Assembly: GCA_947489825.1 (NCBI GenBank)
Contig: CANLFL010000013.1
Span: 1-12,773, forward strand
Source: Candidatus Nanopelagicaceae bacterium
Lineage (GTDB): Bacteria > Actinomycetota > Actinomycetes > Nanopelagicales > Nanopelagicaceae
Direction: 5' to 3'
Length of the DNA: 12,773 nucleotides
Within the stretch, counting starts at the first letter, position 1, and each line of letters starts with the position of its first letter. A model generated the notes under the pieces. That model was not told the DNA's origin and made no database searches. It saw only the letters and a list, made by a program, of their open reading frames with translations. Positions 6,554-12,773 of the stretch are shown in pieces. The position numbers and the translations under genes were made by a program.

Positions 6554-7819
6554 CTAAATCCAGCTCGGCAGCCACATACGCGCATACCAAGCATCGTATG
6601 TGATGACATCTCCCACAAAGATCGGGAGAAAGTAGAGAAAGTTAAAGAAGATCAGTAACGCAAATGCAACGCTACCAATAGTGCCCCATCTTTGATTCTG
6701 CGAGATAAACCAACGTGCGCAGTAGATGATTGCGAAGATAAGAAATGGCTGAAAAATGATTGAATAGAAGGAAAATACTGTGCGATCCTGGAAAGCAAAC
6801 CACGGTAGATAACCAGCTGCCATACCAACCACGATGATGGTTGAGGCGGGCTCCATCCTTCTCTTTACGATTGATTTGATCCAAAATCCAACCACAACAA
6901 AAATTGCAATCGCTCCTGCCCACCAGAGAAAGGGTGTACCCATAGCGAGAACTTCTTGTGAGCAGGAATCTGCGCCACATGTTTTTGGTGATTGATAGTA
7001 GAAGGATGTCGGCCTCGATTGAATAAGCCATGTCCAGGGATCTGCTTGGTAGGTGTGCTTTTGACTTAGACCAGTATGGAAGCCGAGCATCTGCTGGTGA
7101 TAATTAATAAATGATGCAATGGGATTTGTTGAATGATCTTTGCCCCAACCGCGATCTGAGATAAACCAACCAGCCCATGATGTTACATAAATTGCAACCG
7201 GTACTATTCCAAAGGTTGCGATACGAGTCAGTGTCGGTTTGATCAGATCACGCCCAGTGTGGTGTGTAAATGCGCGATAGAGAGCGATCGCACCAAAGAT
7301 CACGACGAAATAAACCGCGCTCCATTTAGTGCCGAGAGCAAATCCTAAGAATATGGCCGTGGCAAGATAATTCTTTCTAATAAAGAAATATGTTGCAGTA
7401 AGGATGAAGGTAGTCAGAAAGTTATCTAGCAGGGACGTGCGCGAATGAACAAGAGCTAGACCATCCACTGTAGCCAGAAATGTAGTTAAGAGAGTAAGGA
7501 AGCGAGATCTAAAGAGTCGGTGGGCGATAAGTCCGATAAGAATGATCGAAATAACCCCTGCTATTGCAGTCGAAATTCTCCAACCAAATTCATCGTTACC
7601 AAATATTTGAATACCTGCTGCAATCAACCACTTTCCAACCGGTGGATGAACAATAAATTCAGCCTTGCTTCCATCTACCTCAACGCCGTAGGCTAAAAGA
7701 TCACGTGCACCATCTACGTAATAGACCTCATCGAAGATCAACCCTTTGGGAAGACCCAGATTGATAATGCGCAGGAGAAATCCAATAGCTGCGATCGCAT
7801 AGATTCCAATGTAGGTCAC
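6554..7819 (-). CDS. pmt: Protein O-mannosyltransferase (Pmt, GT39 family)
   Basis: A polytopic membrane glycosyltransferase of the Rv1002c type, which moves mannose from a polyprenyl-phosphate donor to Ser/Thr of exported proteins at the membrane. After the first helix comes LGLPKGLIFDEVYYVDGARD, whose Asp-Glu pair (30-31 from the chosen start) is the catalytic acidic motif of the family. Next are FIVHPPVGKWLI, GWRISTAIAG, VHSRTSLLDNFL and LGTKWSAVYF. A luminal loop with YHQQMLGFHTGL and QADPWTWL precedes a C-terminal set of helices ending in ARMWLPSWI, the usual actinobacterial end. The start is uncertain. GTG 7819 gives 421 residues and leaves 59 bases to rsmI, but starts directly at helix 1. 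TTG codons at 7900 and 7927 would add 27 or 36 residues while overlapping the 5' end of rsmI. Homologues usually have a short cytoplasmic lead, so a longer form is possible. Confidence 0.85.
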   Translation of the reverse strand: MTYIGIYAIAAIGFLLRIINLGLPKGLIFDEVYYVDGARDLLAYGVEVDGSKAEFIVHPPVGKWLIAAGIQIFGNDEFGWRISTAIAGVISIILIGLIAHRLFRSRFLTLLTTFLATVDGLALVHSRTSLLDNFLTTFILTATYFFIRKNYLATAIFLGFALGTKWSAVYFVVIFGAIALYRAFTHHTGRDLIKPTLTRIATFGIVPVAIYVTSWAGWFISDRGWGKDHSTNPIASFINYHQQMLGFHTGLSQKHTYQADPWTWLIQSRPTSFYYQSPKTCGADSCSQEVLAMGTPFLWWAGAIAIFVVVGFWIKSIVKRRMEPASTIIVVGMAAGYLPWFAFQDRTVFSFYSIIFQPFLIFAIIYCARWFISQNQRWGTIGSVAFALLIFFNFLYFLPIFVGDVITYDAWYARMWLPSWI

Positions 7820-7878
7820 GAGCCCAAGGTTAGGCGCATCTGTAAGTAAAGTGGAGTAATTCCTGAGAAGATAGCGCT

Positions 7879-8715
7879 GTGACCTTAACTCTTGCAGCAA
7901 CTCCCCTTGGAAATCCAGGAGATGCAAGCCCGCGCCTGAAAGCAGCTATCGAAAGCGCTGAAGTAATTGCCGCTGAAGACTCTCGTCGGTTCCATCGCTT
8001 GGCATCTGATCTAGGTGTTACCTTCACAGCCAAGATTATTTCCTTCTTCGATGGAAATGAAACTGCTCGCACACAAGAAGTTCTCGCACTGCTGCAAGCT
8101 GGCAAACGCGTACTCGTCGTATCGGATGCTGGTATGCCAACAATTAGCGATCCTGGTTTTCGCCTGACTCGTGATGCGATCGCACTTAATATTCCTATCG
8201 TTGTTATCCCAGGACCAAGTGCGCCAACAATGGCACTGGCCCTCTCAGGCCTTGCCACAGATCGTTTTACCTTTGAAGGATTTCTTTCACGAAGTGCTGG
8301 TGCTCGCCAATCCCATCTTGAATCACTTCGCTTTGAAGAGCGGACAATGATTTTCTTTGAAGCGCCTCATCGAATTACTGAATGCTTGAGCGATGCCCTT
8401 GAGACATTTGGTGGCGATCGCCGCGCTGCAATTTGTCGCGAAATGACAAAGACATATGAAGAGACTGTCCGCGGCACTTTGAGTGAATTACTTGCCTGGT
8501 CGACATCGAAAGAGATTCTTGGTGAGATTACAATGGTGATTGCAGGAGTTCCTGTGGGATCTGCAGCAAAGACAGCTGAAGAGATGGTCAGTCGAGTGCG
8601 CGAATTCGAGTCTGCTGGCATGGATCGCAAAGATGCGATCGCCACAGTCGCTAAAGAGTTTGATCTGCCGAAGAAGGTCGTTTACGCAGCTGTCGTTGAT
8701 GCGAGTAAGTCGTAA
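7879..8715 (+). CDS. rsmI: 16S rRNA (cytidine(1402)-2'-O)-methyltransferase RsmI
   Basis: A 278-residue tetrapyrrole-methylase-fold enzyme that uses SAM to 2'-O-methylate C1402 in the ribosomal decoding centre. All family blocks are present: AATPLGNPGD (6-15), IAAEDSRR (30-37), FFDGNE (56-61), VSDAGMPTISDPGFRL (81-96), IPGPSAPTMALALSGL (110-125), FEGFLSR (132-138), FFEAPHRI (159-166), REMTKTYEETVRGTL (187-201) and GEITMVIAG. The C-terminal extension (about 225-278) is a basic helical segment seen in actinobacterial members. GTG 7879 puts the conserved LAATPLGN strand at the right distance from the N-terminus, with GAGAAG about nine bases upstream. It is the first gene of a five-gene housekeeping operon and is divergent from pmt, as Rv1003 is from Rv1002c. 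Confidence 0.94.
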   Translation: MTLTLAATPLGNPGDASPRLKAAIESAEVIAAEDSRRFHRLASDLGVTFTAKIISFFDGNETARTQEVLALLQAGKRVLVVSDAGMPTISDPGFRLTRDAIALNIPIVVIPGPSAPTMALALSGLATDRFTFEGFLSRSAGARQSHLESLRFEERTMIFFEAPHRITECLSDALETFGGDRRAAICREMTKTYEETVRGTLSELLAWSTSKEILGEITMVIAGVPVGSAAKTAEEMVSRVREFESAGMDRKDAIATVAKEFDLPKKVVYAAVVDASKS

Positions 8716-8719
8716 TAAG

Positions 8720-10291
8720 ATGGCGCCCGTGAAATCCTTCTATCTGACGACGCCGATCTACTACGTCAACGATGCCCCTCATATCGGGCACGCATATACA
8801 ACTGTGGCCGGAGATGTCCTTACTCGTTGGCATCGCCAGCGCGGAGAGTCGGTCTGGTTTCTGACAGGTACCGATGAACACGGGCAGAAGGTAATGCGCA
8901 CCGCCGAGCAGAACAACGTTGCTCCACAAGCATGGGTTGATCGCCTTGTTGCAGATGCATGGAAGCCAAATTGGAGTGCGCTCAATATTGCTCACGATGA
9001 CTTTATCCGCACCACCGAACCTCGCCATACAGAGCGAGTGCAGAAGTTCTTACAATCTTTAAAAGATTCTGGCCACATTTACGCTGGAAAATATGAAGGC
9101 CCATATTGTGTTGGCTGTGAAGAATTTAAATTACCTGGTGATCTCATCGATGCAGATGGTGAAAAACTCTGCCCAATCCATAGCAAACCAATTGAACTCG
9201 TAAATGAGAATAACTGGTTCTTTAAACTTTCAGCATTTACGCAACCGTTGCTAGATCACTATAAGAACAATCCAGAGGCATGCCAGCCCGAGAGTGCTCG
9301 CAATGAAGTGATCTCTTTCCTTGAAGGCGGCGTCTCAGATCTTTCGATTAGTCGTTCCACATTTGATTGGGGAATTCCTGTTCCTTGGGATACAGACCAG
9401 GTTGTCTATGTCTGGTTTGATGCCCTCCTTAACTATGCAACTGCAGTTGGTTTGACCGATGCTCCTGATTCAGAAGGCGGCAAGAAGTTTGCAGAAACCT
9501 GGCCAGCAGATGTGCACCTTGTTGGAAAAGATATTTTGCGATTCCATGCTGTGATTTGGCCCGCGATGTTGATGGCTGCCGGTATCGATATTCCACGTAA
9601 AGTTTTTGCACACGGCTGGTTATTGGTCGGCGGCGAAAAGATGAGTAAATCAAAGCTCACCGGTATCGCACCATCTGATATCACTGATCACTTCGGTGTT
9701 GATGCCTTTAGATATTACTTCTTGCGCGCAATTCCATTTGGTAGCGACGGATCTTTCTCTTGGGAAGATATGAGCGCTCGATACACATCAGAGCTTGCAA
9801 ATGACTTTGGAAACCTTGCTTCACGCCTTGCTGCGATGATTGAAAAGTACTGTGGTGGGCTTCTTCCAGGACCTGCCCGTGATGAAGTTTTGGCGCAGGC
9901 ACTTCAAGCAACAGTCGATAAGGCCGATGCAGCGATGGTCGCTCTCGATTTCCAAGGTGGAATTGTTGCAGCGATGGATTTCTGCAAGAAGGTCAACGGC
10001 TATGTGACTGAGAAAGAGCCATGGATCCTTGCTAAAGATCCTGCCAATAAGGCCGAACTCGAAGAAGTTCTCTACAACACTGCAGAATCACTTCGCGCGC
10101 TAGCAGTGTTGTTACATCCAGTAATGCCAGCAACGACAGAAATTTTGTGGCAATCACTAGGTGCGCAAAGCTCTCTTGGTGTAATCGGAGATCAGAAGGT
10201 AAGTCAGATCGCTACGTGGGGACAGTTGCCACAAGGTGCGGTTGTGACAAAGACTCCTGTGCTCTTTCCACGTCTTGAGATTAAAGAGTAA
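8720..10291 (+). CDS. metG: Methionyl-tRNA synthetase
   Basis: A 523-residue class I aminoacyl-tRNA synthetase that charges tRNA-Met and initiator tRNA. The HIGH signature is exact (HIGH, 21-24, in YYVNDAPHIGHAYTT) and the KMSKS loop is exact (307-311). The connective insert carries one zinc knuckle of CxxC...CxxH form (Cys130, Cys133, Cys151, His154), as in Thermus-type enzymes. GIPVP, VYVWFDALLNY and LVGKDILRFHAVIWPA mark the methionine pocket and core. The anticodon-binding helical domain follows from about residue 340. There is no C-terminal EMAP/Trbp111 dimerisation domain, so the short form is complete. ATG 8720 lies four bases after the rsmI stop; the open frame extends 60 codons further upstream into rsmI, but that part has no family similarity. 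GTG 8729 is a less likely alternative start. In M. tuberculosis metG is on the opposite strand at this locus, so here it is joined to the operon. Confidence 0.95.
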   Translation: MAPVKSFYLTTPIYYVNDAPHIGHAYTTVAGDVLTRWHRQRGESVWFLTGTDEHGQKVMRTAEQNNVAPQAWVDRLVADAWKPNWSALNIAHDDFIRTTEPRHTERVQKFLQSLKDSGHIYAGKYEGPYCVGCEEFKLPGDLIDADGEKLCPIHSKPIELVNENNWFFKLSAFTQPLLDHYKNNPEACQPESARNEVISFLEGGVSDLSISRSTFDWGIPVPWDTDQVVYVWFDALLNYATAVGLTDAPDSEGGKKFAETWPADVHLVGKDILRFHAVIWPAMLMAAGIDIPRKVFAHGWLLVGGEKMSKSKLTGIAPSDITDHFGVDAFRYYFLRAIPFGSDGSFSWEDMSARYTSELANDFGNLASRLAAMIEKYCGGLLPGPARDEVLAQALQATVDKADAAMVALDFQGGIVAAMDFCKKVNGYVTEKEPWILAKDPANKAELEEVLYNTAESLRALAVLLHPVMPATTEILWQSLGAQSSLGVIGDQKVSQIATWGQLPQGAVVTKTPVLFPRLEIKE

Positions 10292-10299
10292 ATCCCCCT

Positions 10300-11172
10300 A
10301 TGGCCGATCGCCACAATCGCGATATCGATCGTCAACTCGCTCCGGCTCCAGAGCCACTGCCAGTTCCTTGCGTTGATTCTCACGCACATATCGAGATCGT
10401 GGCAAATGCAGATGTTGATTCAGCAGAAGTTCGTCAAGTAATCGAAGATGCCGCTAGAGCAGGGATCGATCGCATTATTCAAGTGGGATATTCAGCAGAG
10501 CAATCACAATGGGGAGCAAATTTGGCTGCGCTCTTTGATGGACAAGTTCTTGCAGCCGTTGCGCTCCACCCTAATGAAGCGCCAGTTGTTGAAGATCTCG
10601 AAGCAGATTGGGCAATCATTGAAGCACTTGCCCAACAACCACGTGTGCGTGCAATCGGTGAGACTGGCCTAGATTACTTTCGCACTCCTCCAGAACTTCG
10701 AGCACGTCAGCAAGAATCATTTAAATGGCATATTGATCTAGCTAAGCGAACCAATAAAGCGTTAGTCATCCATGATCGAGATTCACATGATGATGTCTTA
10801 TCTGTCCTGGCTGAGGTTGGAGCGCCAGAGAAGACTGTCTTTCACTGCTTTTCTGGAGATGTAGAGATGGCCAAGAAATGTATTGAACGCGGATATATTC
10901 TCTCATTTGCTGGAACTATCACATTTAAGAATGCACCTCAGTTACGTGAAGCACTTGCTATCACTCCGATAGATCAAATTTTAGTTGAAACTGATGCACC
11001 ATTTTTGGCCCCTATGCCGCACCGAGGCGCACTTAACACACCGGCCCAGATTGCAACGATTGTTCGCGCTATGGCTGCAGAGCGCAATGCTGATGTAGCT
11101 GAATTTGCTACAGCTCTTTCACATAACGCCGAACGAATTTTCGGCTCATTTGCAGCAGGGTCAACCCTGTGA
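10300..11172 (+). CDS. tatD: TatD-family metal-dependent hydrolase (3'-5' DNase type)
   Basis: A 290-residue TIM-barrel metallohydrolase of the TatD/YcfH family, with members acting as Mg-dependent 3'-5' exonucleases or D-aminoacyl-tRNA deacylases. The metal ligands expected for the family are all visible: His28 and His30 (VDSHAHIEI), Glu121 (IGETGLDYF), His158 (LVIHDRDSHDD), His182 (VFHCFSGD) and Asp232 (LVETDAPFLAP). A polar N-terminal lead of about 24 residues precedes the first strand. There is no convincing Shine-Dalgarno: the bases before the ATG are AATCCCCCT. Reinitiation from metG, eight bases upstream, seems likely. The stop overlaps the ksgA start by four bases (GTGA). The placement before ksgA-ispE is widespread in actinobacteria; the physiological substrate is uncertain. 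Confidence 0.92.
   Translation: MADRHNRDIDRQLAPAPEPLPVPCVDSHAHIEIVANADVDSAEVRQVIEDAARAGIDRIIQVGYSAEQSQWGANLAALFDGQVLAAVALHPNEAPVVEDLEADWAIIEALAQQPRVRAIGETGLDYFRTPPELRARQQESFKWHIDLAKRTNKALVIHDRDSHDDVLSVLAEVGAPEKTVFHCFSGDVEMAKKCIERGYILSFAGTITFKNAPQLREALAITPIDQILVETDAPFLAPMPHRGALNTPAQIATIVRAMAAERNADVAEFATALSHNAERIFGSFAAGSTL
11156..11169 (+). promoter_or_regulatory. Hairpin covering the ksgA ribosome site and start
   Basis: CAGGGTCAACCCTG is a perfect inverted repeat. As RNA it gives a five-pair CAGGG/CCCTG stem closed by a UCAA tetraloop. The AGGG that would serve as the ksgA Shine-Dalgarno lies in the 5' arm, and the G of its GTG start ends the 3' arm. It sits in the last codons of tatD, so a ribosome ending tatD would melt it, consistent with strict translational coupling. 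A chance palindrome constrained by codons is the alternative. Confidence 0.45.
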
Positions 11173-11993
11173 GCCTCTTAGGTGCGGCAGAGATTAGAGC
11201 ACTTGCAGCACTTCTTGATCTCAAACCTTCAAAAGCCCTAGGACAGAACTTTGTGATCGATGCAAATGTCTGTCGCAAAATTGTGCGAGTAGCAGATGTG
11301 AAGTCAGATGATGTTGCGCTAGAAATTGGACCGGGTCTTGGCTCACTTACTCTTGCGCTATTAGAAGAAGCTGCATCAGTTGTTGCTATTGAGATTGATC
11401 AACGCCTTGCAACTCAGTTGCCTATAACGGCTGCACACCATAGCAATCGCGCATCGATGCTGACGGTTATTAATAGCGATGCTCTTACAATTCGCACGTT
11501 AGATGTTGCACCAACTGTCCTTGTCGCAAACTTGCCCTACAACGTATCTGTTCCAGTTCTTCTCCATCTTCTTGAATTTTTTCCCACACTTCGTAAAGGC
11601 GTTGTGATGGTTCAGGCAGAGGTGGCAGATCGTCTTGCCGCAAAACCAAATAGCAAGGAGTACGGAATCCCCAGCGTGAAAGCTGCGTGGTGGGCAGATG
11701 TCTCTGGTGCTGGTTCAGTCTCTCGAGCTATTTTTTGGCCAGCACCCAATGTCGATTCCAAGCTTGTTGGATTTACTCGCCATGCCCCACTGGGTGATGA
11801 AGTGCTGCGCAAGAAAGTCTTTTCGATTATTGATCTCGCCTTTGCCCAGCGCAGAAAAATGCTCCGCTCGACCTTGTCATCTCTCTACGGAAGTTCTGCT
11901 GCAGCCGAGGCGCATCTTGCATCAGTGGGAATTGACGGCACCTTACGTGGAGAAGCGTTAACCATTGAAGATTTCTGCACAATTGCCAGATAA
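11169..11993 (+). CDS. rsmA: 16S rRNA (adenine(1518)-N6/adenine(1519)-N6)-dimethyltransferase
   Basis: A 274-residue SAM-dependent enzyme (KsgA/RsmA) that dimethylates two adjacent adenines in the 3'-terminal hairpin of 16S rRNA during late 30S assembly. The N-terminal KALGQNF (GQNF at 25-28) is diagnostic. SAM motif I is LEIGPGLGSLT (51-61), motif II is VVAIEID (71-77), and the catalytic motif is NLPY (121-124), preceded by VA. VMVQAEVADRL and KEYGIPSVKAAWWAD follow. The C-terminal helical domain ends with LRGEALTIEDFCTIAR. The GTG start overlaps the tatD stop by four bases. In M. tuberculosis rpfB lies between these two genes; here it is absent. ispE follows after 16 bases. Confidence 0.95.
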   Translation: MSLLGAAEIRALAALLDLKPSKALGQNFVIDANVCRKIVRVADVKSDDVALEIGPGLGSLTLALLEEAASVVAIEIDQRLATQLPITAAHHSNRASMLTVINSDALTIRTLDVAPTVLVANLPYNVSVPVLLHLLEFFPTLRKGVVMVQAEVADRLAAKPNSKEYGIPSVKAAWWADVSGAGSVSRAIFWPAPNVDSKLVGFTRHAPLGDEVLRKKVFSIIDLAFAQRRKMLRSTLSSLYGSSAAAEAHLASVGIDGTLRGEALTIEDFCTIAR

Positions 11994-12009
11994 GTAATAA
12001 GGTCTAGTC

Positions 12010-12773
12010 GTGGCTAAAGAGAGCGTGACGGTGCGCGTACCTGCAAAGGTCAATCTCCAATTATCTGTAGGCCCGCGTGAAAAAGATGGCTATCACAACC
12101 TCGTCTCAGTCTTTCAGGCGATCTCAATCTTTGATGATGTGACGGTGACAAAGAGCCAACCAGGTTCAGGGATAACAATTTCAATCACCGGCGATCACAC
12201 CCACGGCGTTCCAGAAGATCACACAAATCTAGTTTTTAAGGCAGCACAACTGATTGCCTCCGAATATGACATCACCATCGACGCACATATCGAAGTAAAG
12301 AAGAGCATTCCTGTTGCAGGTGGAATGGCCGGAGGGAGTGCAGATGCTGCTGCAACAATTTTGGCCATTGATAATCTCTATGAATTAAATATGAGTCGCG
12401 ACGAGCAACACGATTTCGCAGCATCCCTCGGTAGCGATGTTCCCTTCATGCTCACCGGTGGAACAGCTATCGGCCAAGGACATGGCGATGAATTAACGTC
12501 AGCACTTTCTCGCGGTACTTATCACTGGGTATTAGCTCTTTCTAGCGTTGGACTTTCAACCCCTGCTGTCTATGCCGAATGTGATCGACTTCGTGCCGAA
12601 CGCGATATTTCACCACCCCGCATCAGCGATCAACTCATGCAAGCACTTCTTGCAGGCGATTCGAAAGCAGTCGGCGCATCACTGAGCAATGATCTACAGA
12701 GCGCAGCGTGCACATTGCGCCCTGCGTTATCACTGGTCCTTGATGTGGGCCAGGAATATGGCGCACTTGGTGC
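12010..12773 (+). CDS. ispE: 4-diphosphocytidyl-2-C-methyl-D-erythritol kinase, 3' end cut by the window
   Basis: The first 254 codons of IspE, a GHMP-family kinase that phosphorylates CDP-ME in the MEP isoprenoid pathway, needed for the prenyl carriers used in wall and glycan synthesis. The N-terminal VPAKVNLQLSVGPREKDGYH holds the substrate/catalytic Lys13. The ATP-binding GHMP motif is PVAGGMAGGSADAAAT (101-116), and the catalytic Asp143 lies in LGSDVPFMLTGG. The region STPAVYAECDRLR and the late NDLQSAACTLRP fit the family C-terminal domain. The frame is open to the last base; the remaining SGSGP-type glycine loop would lie beyond the edge. GTG 12010 is chosen because AAGG (11999-12002) lies seven bases before it and the conserved lead then has the usual length. 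It follows ksgA as in M. tuberculosis Rv1010-Rv1011. Confidence 0.94.
   Translation, partial: MAKESVTVRVPAKVNLQLSVGPREKDGYHNLVSVFQAISIFDDVTVTKSQPGSGITISITGDHTHGVPEDHTNLVFKAAQLIASEYDITIDAHIEVKKSIPVAGGMAGGSADAAATILAIDNLYELNMSRDEQHDFAASLGSDVPFMLTGGTAIGQGHGDELTSALSRGTYHWVLALSSVGLSTPAVYAECDRLRAERDISPPRISDQLMQALLAGDSKAVGASLSNDLQSAACTLRPALSLVLDVGQEYGALG

Noticed and set aside
8540..8719. Upstream extension of the metG frame by 60 codons
   Set aside because: It overlaps rsmI, has no synthetase similarity, and the ATG at 8720 gives the normal distance to the HIGH motif.
1..12773. Mobile element, CRISPR array, toxin-antitoxin or defence system
   Set aside because: No transposase, integrase, spaced repeat array or small toxin-like gene pair was seen; every substantial frame is a conserved chromosomal gene.

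Overview
The window is a gene-dense stretch of a chromosome from an actinobacterium with moderate GC (roughly mid to high 40s percent by eye). The protein families and gene order are actinobacterial: a CopD-CtaG fusion, a FadE25-like acyl-CoA dehydrogenase, a MoeA-like/RimJ/membrane-protein trio, a Pmt-type mannosyltransferase, and rsmI, metG, tatD, ksgA, ispE. The modest GC, short spacers, 2-8 bp gaps, stop/start overlaps and missing neighbour genes suggest a streamlined freshwater lineage such as the acI group (Nanopelagicales, Candidatus Planktophila/Nanopelagicus). That placement is inference from style and synteny, not from a marker-gene comparison.

Region by region: (1) 117-3616, plus strand: a CopC-like exported protein, a CopD-CtaG membrane fusion and an acyl-CoA dehydrogenase, packed as one operon behind a strong Shine-Dalgarno. 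(2) 3613-4170, minus strand: 5-formyltetrahydrofolate cyclo-ligase, whose stop shares four bases with the dehydrogenase stop. (3) 4214-6547, plus strand: a shortened MoeA/gephyrin-like protein, a RimJ-type acetyltransferase and a three-helix membrane protein with a conserved cytoplasmic tail. The order matches M. tuberculosis Rv0992c, moeA1 (Rv0994), rimJ (Rv0995), Rv0996, but without galU. In Corynebacterium the MoeA paralogue Glp and its membrane receptor GlpR are divisome proteins, so this trio is best read as a minimal Glp-GlpR module. (4) 6554-7819, minus strand: protein O-mannosyltransferase (Rv1002c type). (5) 7879 to the right edge, plus strand: rsmI, metG, tatD, ksgA and ispE (cut by the window edge), a tight housekeeping operon combining two 16S rRNA methyltransferases, a tRNA synthetase, a nuclease and an isoprenoid enzyme. 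rpfB, which lies between tatD and ksgA in M. tuberculosis, is absent.

The most interesting element is the MoeA-like gene. It lacks about 120 residues covering domain II and the usual FDNSAMDGYA and TGAP motifs, and its molybdopterin-site motifs are rewritten, yet it keeps the MogA-like fold and domain IV and stays beside its putative receptor. This fits a protein that dropped cofactor chemistry and kept a scaffold role. Other points are a histidine-free CopC, a cluster of three TAAGGGG heptamers before the receptor gene, and a hairpin over the ksgA start. I found no tRNA, rRNA, CRISPR array, insertion sequence or prophage gene.
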